Below are positions 45,978 to 56,770 of a stretch of DNA of 64,000 bases, piece after piece (the stretch's first letter is position 1; each line of letters starts with the position of its first letter). The notes beneath the pieces are model-generated. The model did not search any database and was not told the DNA's origin. It saw nothing but the letters and a program-made list of their open reading frames with translations. A program made the position numbers and the translations under genes. The stretch is from Phyto melanocephala (taxonomy: Eukaryota > Arthropoda > Insecta > Diptera > Rhinophoridae): the NCBI GenBank assembly GCA_941918925.1, contig OW799237.1, forward strand, positions 96,755,015 through 96,819,014. Direction: 5' to 3'.

Positions 45978-46993
45978 GGTGTAAAAATAATCTTTAATTT
46001 TCGGCCTTGTTTTTGTATTTTTGTATGTAAAAAGTTGTTTCAAGTATAATCTAAATTAAAAATCTTAAAAAAAATTAATTTAAGATATAAAAATTATTTC
46101 TTTCTATAAGGCCCCGTTGCTATAGCTATATACCTATAAACCTAAATTTAGTTTCATACATTCTAAATATTCTAAATCTTTAAATAAATAAATAAATAAA
46201 TATTTCCTTCTATAAATAACCAGTTGATAGTTGTAAAAAAATTAAAAAAAAAAATAAAACTTAGTTAAGATAAATCTACACAATTCGCTAGAAATTTATA
46301 TATATTTAATATCTTACATAATAATCTGCTTCGGTAACACTATCTACTTTAAAGTTTTTCATATTTAGTTTTCTCCAACAAAAATTAATTAAAAATTCTG
46401 GCTTTGATATGTGTCTCTTATGTTAATTGAAACTTTTTCTTTCATCCGTTATCCAAATACACAAAAATCTATTTTTTTAAGCAACAAAAACCCGAATTGA
46501 ATCATATCCACAGTATATAGAATATGACAAAAACAACGTTATGTACCTACAAATGTATATACTAAGTCATACGTATGTATACGTAAGCATAAAAGTTTAC
46601 ATAAGATTTTATAGATATTTTTGTCTTTAATTGCAGGTATTGAAATAGTATATTTGGATAAAAAATAGAAGAACAATTTTACATTAACAAAAAAAAAATT
46701 TGAAAACTTGTAAGAAAAATCTGAATGTGAGCAAACAGCAGAATGTCAAACTTTGAGGTAAACGTTGGTTTTATAAAATTGAGGTTTAACTTTAAGCAAA
46801 CATTTACTTATGCGAGCAACAAAAGAGTTGAATCTTAAAAAGACGAAAAGTTTTAGTACACATTTTCTAATACATCTTCACTAAAAATCAGAGTTTCCAA
46901 GGTATTTTTTCTACCGACACTCATTTAAAAATTGTAAACATTTACTTTAAATTTTGAATTTTTCATGAATGCGAAATCAGACAAATATTTAAA
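45978..46993. other. no gene seen
   Basis: AT-rich with an (AAAT)n run near 46180. TTTAATTGCAGGTATT near 46630 looks like an acceptor but has no coding frame behind it. Confidence 0.4.
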
Positions 46994-47556
46994 TAAAGTG
47001 TGGTTAAATTTTAAGGGCCGATATTGAATGTCAACCACACCTAAAGTTCAAGTCTTTTTTCTGCATTTCATTTGTCATTTCTCAATTTCAGACTAACTCA
47101 ATTTAAACCATGAAAATTTACACAATCGAGCAATCGAAAACGGGCGTTCATTAGTCAACATAATCGTTCAAATTCGTCCACAATTGGAAGAATTGTAAGA
47201 AATATTTAAATTTCTGCAAAACAGGTCTGTATAAAATGTAAGAAAATCTGTGAATGCCACCTTAGTTCGTTGAATTGGAAACATTGCTGTTTTTCGCGAT
47301 AGTGTGGCAAAAGAGCAGTCAATCTCGACTCATCAACGTGCCCAACAATTGAACATCAACATTTTTATTGAAAATTTGTACCATCGGATTGAGGTGTGCC
47401 GCCGAGGTCGCGGCGACCATTTGGCCGATATTTTGTTTCATACATAATTGAACCATACCAACAATATCATAATAAAAAGAAATTAAACTAATTTCCTAAA
47501 TAATTTGTGTTTTATTCAAAACCAATATCAGCCCTTAGAATTTAACCACCCTTTAT
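46994..47556 (+). mobile_element. mariner-derived MITE (group D), complete copy
   Basis: The ends TAAAGTGTGGTTAAATTTTA and TTTAACCACCCTTTATA are inverted partners with TA at the tips. Inside, an amino-terminal remnant (YTIEQ/HNRSNSSTIG-type sequence at about 47105-47200) is followed, after a shared deletion join, by the carboxy terminus IENLYHRIEVCRRGRGDHLA plus DILFHT and a stop (about 47365-47445). Transposases of the DDE_3 mariner group end in a similar RRxRGxHLxDIxFH motif. The entire catalytic core is gone. The same join is present in the nested copy at 28036-28655. Confidence 0.88.
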
Positions 47557-48549
47557 ATAATCTTTTAATTTATATTTATCTTAATGCGGTATTTTTTAAC
47601 TTATTTTTCACTAATATAATTGGTAATTTTATGTAAATGTAGCTTATGAACACGTTGATACGTAGGTTGATTGAAATAAAAAGATATTGCAAGTATAAGT
47701 CTTGTCGTTTTGATGCTCAAACAGCAAAAATACAATTTTTACTTTTTGGCGATGCCGGATGAGAACTAAAACGACTAGCTTCTGCTTTCATTTTGAAATT
47801 TTTTCTTCTATTTTTATTTTGCGCATTTCTTTTAATTTTCTGTTTAATATTTACATGTTAATAGTATTTTTTTATTTTAACAAATAAAGAAGTTTCCACG
47901 TTATACAATTAGCTGAAAGAAACCTTTGTTATTCAAGAATTATTTTCCTGAGTACTTAAGTCCTAAAATAAAAACTAACTCACCACTTATACGCAAAAAA
48001 AAAAATGAACTAATGGCAGTAACTATAAGTCTTATTAAGAAGCATGTATATGGTATTTACAAGCTGTACCCGATCTGTACAGCTTGCCCCAACAATATTT
48101 CAGTATTGTGTTCATTTTCAGATAAATTATAATATAGTTGTTAGCGCAAAATAATACCTTGATGCTGATGCAATTTCTTTTATATTAGTCCTTCTGTTAA
48201 GAAAGAGCCATTTTGAATACCCTGTGTTTTAACACAGATATCAAGAATCCTCCATACTTCCATACTAGATTTTAAAAAACCCAGATTTTTATTCAATTGA
48301 GTTCAGGAAGACCACCAGAAAGACAGATGGACAGACTAAAATTCTAGAAGGTGATGTTTTATGTTTCAGATCTTTAAATATACAAACTGCTTTAAAATTT
48401 TCAAAAAATATCTCATGTACCCGTACCGCTCTTTAAAAAAAATCTCTGCAGTTACAATTTTTGTAAATTTAAGTTTTTCATTTATCGAACTTGTTCGGTT
48501 AAAAGTAATAAATAATGATTTTTTAGCTATTAAGTAAGTTCATCGAGCG
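47557..48549. other. no gene seen
   Basis: AT-rich. A region near 48300-48345 (CAGAAAGACAGATGGACAGA) may be another eroded minisatellite of the fly repeat. The 68-codon frame at 47926-48132 has no family resemblance. Confidence 0.4.
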
Positions 48550-49138
48550 CTTCTTATCGAAAAATAGTGTTTAGCGACGAAGTTCATTTTTGTCCCAATG
48601 GGTACGTTAATAAGCATAATTATCGATTTTAGAGTGAAGATCAGCCAGAAGCATTGCAAGAGCTACCAACGCATCCAAAAAAGGTCACAGTTTGGTGCGG
48701 TTTATGGGCTGGTGGCATCATTGGACCGTACTTCTTTAAAGATGATGCGAATCGTAAAGTAACTGTGAATGGTGAGCGCTACCGTAAGATGATATCCAAC
48801 TTTTTGTTCCCAAAAGAGCTTGACTTGCATGACATGTGGTTTCAACAAGACGGTGCCACATGCCACACAGCACACATAACAATGGACTTATTGAGAGGCG
48901 AGTTCGGTGAACATTTTATTTCACGTTCGGGGCCGGTTAATTGGCCACCTAGTTCGTGCGATTTAACGCCTATAGACTATTTTTTGTGGGGCTATGTTCA
49001 TGTCTATACACACATGCCCGCTTTAATTGACGCATTGGAAGACAACATCGATTCAAATAAATATTTCATGCATTTTTCTGAATTTTAGTTTTTTCATTTT
49101 TAAACTTTCATATAGCTCTTAAAAAATCACCGTTTATT
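48550..49138 (+). pseudogene. DDE_3 mariner-type transposase, catalytic half (group A relative)
   Basis: The frame reads VFSDEVHFCPNGYVNKHNYR (from about 48567), one TAG, then LPTHPKKVTVWCGLWAGGII, GPYFFKDD, VTVNGERYRKMISNFLFPKE, MWFQQDGATCHTAHITMDLL, FISRSGPVNWPPSSCDLTPI and DYFLWGYVHVYTHMPALIDA. It breaks off near LEDNIDS and runs into a short 3' end with AAAAAATCACCGTTTATT. All three catalytic Asp residues are visible, with 36 residues between the second and third by my count. The amino-terminal half and part of the carboxy end are missing. This is the best-preserved catalytic domain among the mariners here, with a single internal stop, yet it cannot be active. Confidence 0.88.
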
Positions 49139-49486
49139 TAAATTTTACTTCACGCTTGAATTCATATTAACATTATTATTGTAACAAAGAAATTGTTTTA
49201 TTCAATCTAACTCACTGTGGTAAGAAATATACGAAAAAGGGAAAACTAAATTGTTACCAAATTCAATTAACTTGAGTCCCGGGAGTTAAATATATGATAT
49301 TTGCAACCAACATGTAACCACCGATAAAAGAGTACTGATTAAGAAATCGTAGCTGGCTTCGAAAATGCATTTCCTTCGGCTAGTGTCTGTAAAAAAATAA
49401 TTTTTCAAATTATTCTTTCATTTATCACATTTATAATTTATCTTTCTTTAGAACTTTTTAATTTTTGTATAAGACTAAATTAACAA
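49139..49486. other. no gene seen
   Basis: Spacer of about 350 bp between the mariner fragment and the next MITE. No feature recognised. Confidence 0.4.
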
Positions 49487-49635
49487 TCGGCCTTATTGTT
49501 ATTGTCATTGGCGTTATCGTGTCGTTTTTGTGTCGAAAACGACAGAAATACGACAAGGTCTCATTCATTTTACATTGTCGTAAATATTACACGGTACCAA
49601 AAAATACGACAACGCCAATGACAATAAGGCTGAAT
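49487..49635. mobile_element. short MITE, about 150 bp
   Basis: The left end CGGCCTTATTGTTATTGTCA followed by TTGGCGTTATCG pairs with the right end CGACAACGCCAATGACAATA followed by AGGCTG, with a six-base insertion (TTATTG) on the left. Inside, GTCGTTTTTGTGTCGAAAACGAC (core GTCGTTTT...AAAACGAC) forms a further hairpin and CGACAA/TTGTCG motifs repeat. Noncoding. Confidence 0.75.
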
Positions 49636-49760
49636 ATACTCCCGGGGGAATGTTGCCTTGGCAAAAAGTCCACGCCTTGCTTTTCTTCCTAATCTTAGGT
49701 ATAGAGGTGTTACTAACTCCTCTACTTAGGTCATTATAGAAACTTGGACCTCGTACAGAA

Positions 49761-50098
49761 AGAGGTTAGGGAGACTCAGATGATAATGGAGAGCATACCT
49801 CGAGTGAATATGGTCAAGAAGCTTCATCGCACACTCATAGCGAATGAATCCATGCACATTGAGGGCATTAATAGTAACATCAGAACTTTTACCGATGAAG
49901 CATAGGAAAATCTTCAATCGCGAATTTAAAGAGGTCAGAAAGAGTAATGTCAAAGCGCATGACTCGAGTTAAGGTGATCGATAGGCTAAACCACATGTTC
50001 ATAGCTGATGGAGTCATGCACAATGAGAGCACGGATAGTTACATCAGTTTTTTACTGATGGGACATAGTAGAATCTCTAACTTCATACTTCAAGACAC
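49761..50098. repeat. two tandem units of about 169 bp, GC-richer than flanks
   Basis: Unit 1 (49761) and unit 2 (49930) share AGAGGT(T/C)AG, ACTCGAGT/CCTCGAGT, TTCATAGC..ATGGAGTCATG (unit 1: CTCATAGCGAATGAATCCAT), GCAC(A/T)ATGAG and TACATCAGTTTTTTACTGAT versus AACATCAGAACTTTTACCGA. They are perhaps 70% alike. The open frame across unit 2 (49947-50195) is not conserved in unit 1, so I read this as a noncoding tandem repeat of unknown family. Confidence 0.6.
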
Positions 50099-51862
50099 AG
50101 ATAGCAAAAAACTACGTCTCATAGGTAGGCACACACTAAGTGTGAATGGTAGTCTAATGAAAATTCATTCGATTACGAGGAAGGATTGGATGTGAATGCG
50201 TTTTCTAGTTCGGAGAAGATACGTGTATTTCCACAGGACTCACTGAGGGAATAAATGCCGATTGGTAGCCATAAGAACAGTGAGCCAAAGGGATAAAAAA
50301 GGAACCCTAAAAAGTAATAGTATCCTTCGATATTCCCGCAAAATACACATAAAATATAAATATTTGCCTGATTTGCAACCTTTTGTACGAAAGTCACTTT
50401 AACATAAGTATTGAAGAACACAATGAAAGTAACCTTTCCATCTCTAAAGTATGACATTTTGTAGGTATAAAAAAATATCAATAAAATTTTTACAACTGTT
50501 GTTAAATCCAATGACAAACAAATCCTAAAATAGATTTTGAATTGGGCAAATGACTTTTGTATTCTAACATATTGTTTATGGACAACAAAAAGATCTGCAA
50601 GGAATTCTATAAAAAGATACTACAGCTTAATTTAATGACAGAAAAATAATTTTCCAAATCAAATGAATATGAAAATGCCTGTTTAAATGCAACTGGGGAT
50701 AGATTAGTAAACTTAATCGAACCAATACTTTACCACTAACATGATACTGATCATAATATATAGAAATAATTTGACACCAAGAATTAAAAAAAACCAAAAA
50801 ACTCTGAACAATTTTATATGGAATTTGAGAACCCCTGCTCATAACCAATCACCACCATCTTTCATAATTTAAAATATTGCATTTACGTCTCGTGTATCTC
50901 AGTATGTGTATCTCAAGTATGTACTTGAAAGCTAAACAAGTAAAATGTCATTGAGTGGTGACAACGGTTAATGTGGTCATTTTAATATAAATACAAATAA
51001 TTTCAAAGTATTTCCACAAAAAAAAAAAAAAAAACAAAGAGGTGGGTGTGCGAAACTTTGTGTATGCGGTAAAAATACATGCTGAAGTTTTCATAAACTT
51101 GTTCGTATTTTTTTTATTTCCAAATTCCTTCTAAAGCATGTGTGTAGTTTTAAAATGACATGTTCTTTTATATAATGCTCTGTTATTTATTTATGTTTAA
51201 ATAAATTTTAGCTCAAATTTGGATTAATAATATGGCAAAGAAAACATTTTTAACACATAAAACCAAAAAAAAGAAATATACAAAAAGAAAATTATTTGAA
51301 ATTCTGCTGTTATTTAAACATGCCAAAATTGTAATAAACGACTTAATATACATGTGAACATAAAGGATTTTATGCAAGTGACACTAAGTCTTTTGTGTTG
51401 TTAAATGTGATGTGCTTTGGGTTATATTTAAAATTAAGCAAGAAATTATTTGGTTTTAAAAGGCCAGAAGGAAATTTATTAAACAAACTAATATTGTACA
51501 CCAATACCCATATACAATTGGTAATTTGTATTATTAAATATTTAGTAATAAGCAAATGTCATCCTTAGCAAGAAGATACTATTTAAAGATGCTTTTTTTT
51601 TTAGATATAAATAGATATTGTATCTTCAATTTAATAGAATTCTTGGCTTTTGACATAATAACTTATTTTGTAAAGGGTGTCCAAATTTTAACGTATCGTT
51701 GGTCAATGGAAGTCGCTACAGGAAGATGATCCGAAGCTATTTGTTGTGGAAAAATGGTGATTTCAATGCAAAGATACGTAGCATACATCAAGATATAAAT
51801 ATTAAATAAATAAACATTCGAAAATCTTATTATTTCTTATAAAGAATAAATAAGATGTATAG
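50099..51862. other. no gene recognised
   Basis: AT-rich; a run of A at about 51019-51034. The segment 51675-51790 begins AAAGGGTGTCCAAATTTTAA and reads VNGSRYRKMIRSYLLWKNGD, reminiscent of the VNGxRYRxMI part of a DDE_3 transposase. It may be a fragment of one more mariner, but too little remains to call. Confidence 0.35.
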
Positions 51863-52770
51863 ATAAAATGGTTTTTTATGAATTAAGTTTTTCGGGCTGG
51901 CAGCACTGATTGGTAATTGTGTCCAAACTACATCTGTGAAAGTGAAAAGTGTTCAGTATACTCTGCCATTTCATCATAAAGAAACGTTGAAATTTATTAT
52001 AAAAGTTCATGCTCTGTGAGAAATGTCCATCGTATGTTTTATCGAAAAATTGTGTTCAGCGATAAGGCTCATTTCTGGCTAAATTGATACGTAAACAAGC
52101 AAAACTGTCGCAACTGGGGTGAAAAACAGCCACATGCCATACAAGAGTTACCGATGCATCCCGAAAAAATGACAATTTGATGTGGTTTATGGGCTGGTGG
52201 CATTATCGTTCCATTTTTTCAAACACGACCGTGAAAGAAACGTTACCGTCAACGGCGAACGATATCGAGCCATGATACGCGACTTTTTTTGCCCAAATTG
52301 GCTAAGTTGAACTTTGTTGATATTTGGTTTAAACAAAACGGTGCCACATGCCACACAGCTCGTGAAACAATGGCCATATTGAAGAATGAATTTGGTGAGC
52401 AGTTTATCTCTCGATATGGCCCTGTCAGTTGGCCGCCAAGATAATGTGATTTGACACCTCTTGACTAATTCTTGTGGGGTTATGTAAAGTCGTTGGTCTA
52501 TGTGGACAAGCGATTCACAAAAAAACCCTAGAGTATAACATAACACATGTTATTCATGGAATACAGGCCGAAATGCTCGAAAAAGTGGTGCAAAATTAGA
52601 CCTTACGAATGGACCATTTGAACCGAAGCCGCGGGCAACATTTACATGAAGTTATTTAAAAATAGTAAATGGCAAAGACCAATTTATCGATCTAAATAAA
52701 AATTTTAAATATTTGACTGTTTATTAGATTTTTGAAAAAACTACGCTTGAAAAATCACGCTTTATTAATA
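51863..52770 (+). pseudogene. internally deleted Tc1/mariner-type transposase (group A, copy 2)
   Basis: The 5' region (GGCAGCACTGATTGGTAATT, then GTGAAAAGTGTTCAGTATAC) is a close match to the inverse of 6480-6560. A short amino-terminal stub joins directly to KLCSAIRLISG (another frame of VFSDEAHFWL, near 52050-52080). Next come VNKQNCRNWGEKQPHAIQEL, PMHPEKM, VNGERYRAMIRDFF, IWFKQNGATCHTARETMAIL, GEQFISRYGPVSWPPR-CDLTPLD and LWGYVKSLVYVD, and a tail KWQRPIYRSK. The second catalytic Asp is changed to N (KQNGAT). Frameshifts and stops occur throughout. The 3' end is ACTACGCTTGAAAAATCACG. It shares its deletion join with 5692-6584. Confidence 0.87.
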
Positions 52771-52875
52771 TACATCAAGAGAAACTGCACAGCAGTAATT
52801 CTATAATAGTTCCAGTGCTTAAAAATTAAATTTTGGAGCAGATATCACCCACTGACAGCAGTTCATTGAAAAACT

Positions 52876-53095
52876 GATTAGGTAAGGTTAGGTAGAACAG
52901 GCAGCTGTTGTGCAGCTCACTTGGGTCTATTATAATGATCCCATTGTGATCCCTGAATATAAAAGTAAGAATAGAATAGAAAAGAGAGAAGAGAAGCAGA
53001 CTAGTCCAGAGCTTCTGGCGGGAATCGAACCTGTAACCCCCAAACTAGCAGACAAGCAAACTACTGACTAGTCCATCAAGGCACCCTCTGATGAA
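52876..53095 (-). mobile_element. tRNA-derived SINE, copy 3
   Basis: On the minus strand: GGTGCCTTGATGGACTAGTC, a B box GGTTCGATTCCC (53020-53031), CCGCCAGAAGCTCTGG, a TTCTCTTCTCTC-type linker, then GTGAGCTGCACAACAGCTGC and a CTACCTAACCTTACC tail. The tRNA-like head matches copies 1 and 2. The 3' part is only loosely like copy 2, so subfamilies differ in their tails. A possible short duplication (ATCAG) flanks it but is too short to rely on. Confidence 0.82.
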
Positions 53096-56000
53096 GGAGA
53101 GATGATTAAGAATTTTGGAGTCTGCCGAGCCAGAAGGGAGAGTCACTTGACCGACATAGTTTTTTATTATTAACCGGAACCTATTAGCTTTAAGCTGTAC
53201 CCAAAATATTTTTAATATCACAAGAAAATCTCTTATTTAGTTAAATTTAAAACTATACTTTAAATAAGCCAGTAAAAGAAAACAAACAAAAAAATCAAAA
53301 AGTCTATTTAATGAACGGAGTCCTATTTTCACTAAAGGAAGCTTAAATATTATATTATCAAGATTTCAGCAGCCTTTTTGAGATCCCTCAAATAATATTA
53401 TAACTGCTGTATAGTTAAATATTTACCCAAATATAAATAACCAAGAGCAATCAAAATACCATTTGCCTATTTTAGTTCAAAAGAGCATAGTTTTTGGCAG
53501 AATACGAACCTGTATTCTTGTATTTTTAACATATTTGCTAAGACTTCCAATTGGGTTTGTTCAATTAATGAACCAATCTTAAGTCAAATATATAAAAAAT
53601 CAATATTTTATTTTTAGTTTTGCATCCGTTTAATTTATTAAACAGTCATGTTAATCTGCATAGTCAGATTAATCTGCACTATCTTAAACGTAAGCTGTGA
53701 AGACGATATTTTGCTATTCCTCATCTAAAAAGCAAACGGTCTCGATTAAAGAGTTCCAGTGAATCCTTTCTGCCAGCTCTATGTCAGTTATGTTGGTTGA
53801 AGTGTTTATTGATCTTAATGTCTTACATATTAAACAATGTTTTCTCCTGTTAATATCTTTATGAACTGGGGCTTAGTTTGTTGTTCGATGAAAATTTACG
53901 TATGATATTGTGTTAAGCCAGAAATATCACACGCTTCATTTTAGACATATCTTCGTAAAAGTTTACAGCTCGTTGATAGATGTTTCCTTCATATCATATA
54001 TATTCGCGATGCAGAATAGATTTAATACCTCTATATTAAGAGGGTGTTTAAAGTAGGGGGTTCACTTGAACACGTACATAAGGAAAGAGGTCGAATAAAT
54101 CTGAACATATAATTTGGGAATGGTTTATGCTAGAGTTTTGATCTATTTTTCAACGAAATGATATCATATCACAGACTACAAAAACTTTTTTCGGCAAGCC
54201 TTCAATTAAAGATTTAACAGTTGTTGAAGTCACTTTTTTGAAACAATTGGTCTAGCTCTTTTTGAAATCTACGATATTGTGGGACACGTTTTTTGTGCTG
54301 TTCAATTCTCTTTTCACTAGAAGCCAATATCTTTTTACTGGTCAGGATAGCTTCAACGATGGGACTCCTTTGTTATAAATTTTTGTTATTGTTTTAGTAC
54401 CACTCCAACCATAGTGGCATGGTTACAAATTTTGCAAACAATATTTAATGTATATTTCGGTACTTATAAAGTCTACTGCTACAAATTTCCGCAACTGCAT
54501 ACATCTTCAATTATAAGTAACATAAAAGTTCTGATCTGGAAGCTGCGAAAAAATTATAGTGCATACGTCTTATTTTCCAATATATATAATGAATGTTTTG
54601 AATATTAAAGTATGTGATGGATGGGAGGTATTACGCTCACTAACAAAAAAAAAATTTATGTCCATGTAAATTAAGAATTAAGCTTCTCGGATAAAATTTG
54701 AAGGTTGTCAAAATCACCAAATGAAAGATGACATTGTTATTGTTTGGACATGATCCATGCACATAGTTCATACACACTCATTCTTTTAGATTTGGAGATA
54801 ATATTTACGTTTTAGAGACAGCTGTATGTAGCCTATTGTTGTATACAGATTATAGGCAACACGCTAAGAAAATTAAAAAATAAAAATTGTCAATTAATAA
54901 AGTCCAATAAATTTTATATGTACATACAACATGTAACATACTTGCTACATGCTTGTTACCAAACATATGGTGAATTATCTTACATTGTTTCTCTTGGTTC
55001 TGAATTTGAGATCAAATAAAGACCCTTCCAGAGATAATTAATTAATGCCTTGAAACACGCAACCAAAGTTGCTGTACAAGAAAGAATTGAGAAATCAATC
55101 GAATAGATATTTGATATGGTGCTTTATTCTTAAGTCTCCTTCATTTTAATGTCTAACCTTTTCAATAAAGAAAAGCCTTTTAAAAAAATGTTGGTTTGGT
55201 TTTTTTATGCAACATTTAACTTTGAAATCTTAACTTTTCCACTGTATAATTGAGACAATTCAGTCGACTTAAAATTTCACATTCATAATATATATGGGGT
55301 TTTGAAGTATTATTTAAATATCTGTTATTTAAAAGAACGTGCATATATAACCCCATTTTCAAGTTGCATTTAGGATTTTAACAAGCATCCAGACATTTAA
55401 CAAACAAAAACAATATTTTACAAAAATTAAAGTAAATAAATAAATCTTTAGCAGTAAAAAGCACTTACAATTACAGCACAAAAATACAAAGGGCCAATAA
55501 ATGCTCTTGAATACAACAAAGTTAAATCGTCTATGTAGTTACAAACGCAAAAATTAAAGAAGAAGTTCAAATAAACTTGTCTTGCAAACTGAACTTGTTT
55601 TAGGAAAATATTTAACTTCAGTTCAAATAAATTAAATAATTGCTGTAGAAACTGTAGAAAAAACAGTGCGTGTCACAAAATAGGAAATTCAACAAAAATT
55701 CACAATATTCTTATATTTAAAAAAAGTTTGCATAAAAACATACTTTCCATTTAATTCTCTGTTTTATTAATAACTTTCTTTTTGCCAATACCAAATGATT
55801 TCTAGCAATTGTTTCTTTTCTCATTTGTTTTATTTGTGCTTATTTGTTTGTCAATTTTTTTTAAGTTTATTACGAAGAATGTTATTTGTGCTACGCATTC
55901 AGCATGAAATAGACGCAAAGGTACAGTGGTCTAAAATATGAAATAAAAAACAAAACTTAAACAAACAAAAATCCTGCGTTTCCTGCCATTAATTTTTAAA

Positions 56001-56318
56001 TATAGAAAACATATAATTGTAATTATTGCATCCTTTGCCCCCAATTCAAAACATATAATAATAGTTGCATGTTGTAACAAATTCAATTCATTATATTAGA
56101 AGAAAAACCGATGGGAACAATTTTTCCATCTCTGGTTTTACAAACATAGCTTAAATTGTTGTAATGTACAAAACTTTAGAAGATAAATCACCAACAAAAT
56201 AAATACAACTGTTGTTAAGTCCGACGTCGTAGAATTCCTATTTTAGGTGGTGAATTAAGCATTTGTGATTATGCAACACAGAGACCCCTTTAAATTTGTT
56301 GCACAAAAACTATGTACA
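53096..56318. other. no gene recognised (3.2 kb)
   Basis: AT-rich. About 54060-54380 is less A/T-monotonous and gives broken minus-strand frames (for example YWLLVKRELNSTKNVSHNIV) that could be an old transposase, but I cannot assign a family. The 64-codon frame at 54414-54608 lacks motifs. No inverted repeats were identified. Confidence 0.4.
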
Positions 56319-56770
56319 AGGTGGGTCTAAAGAAGTCATCAGATGTTGTTCGGTTCTCCTTTTTTTCAATGAAAAACTTCAATTCTGTTTTTTGATTATG
56401 TTTATTTGAACCTTTAGATTTTGTTGGTCAAATCGAGAAGATGGTATCGTCCAAATGGGTGCTGTCACAATTGATTGCTATAGTTCCTCGCTTTATGGCG
56501 TTTTTAATAACTTTTTTTTTTTTTTTTTTTTTATTATCTTTTTTATTCAATATAATATTTATACAATAATAAGTTTAACGCCTCAGCGCCATTAAGGCTT
56601 TGTAGAGGCTAAAAGGCAACTCTGTCTATATTACATATAGAAGATTTATAAAATATAATTTTAAAATTTACAATGCATATATACAATAAATTTAGACTTA
56701 GGGAAAAGAAAAAAGAGAAGAAGAAAAATAAAAAATAAAAAATAAAATAAAATAGTAATAAGATAATATT

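Noticed and set aside
46620..46640. Splice acceptor TTTAATTGCAG that might join the exon at 12688
   Set aside because: No open frame in the required phase follows it.
49947..50195. 82-codon frame in the 169-bp tandem repeat
   Set aside because: The frame is not kept in the neighbouring unit, so repetition and not coding explains the sequence.
51675..51790. Additional mariner copy starting AAAGGGTGTCCAAATTTTAA
   Set aside because: One short transposase-like phrase (VNGSRYRKMI) is not enough to define an element or its ends.
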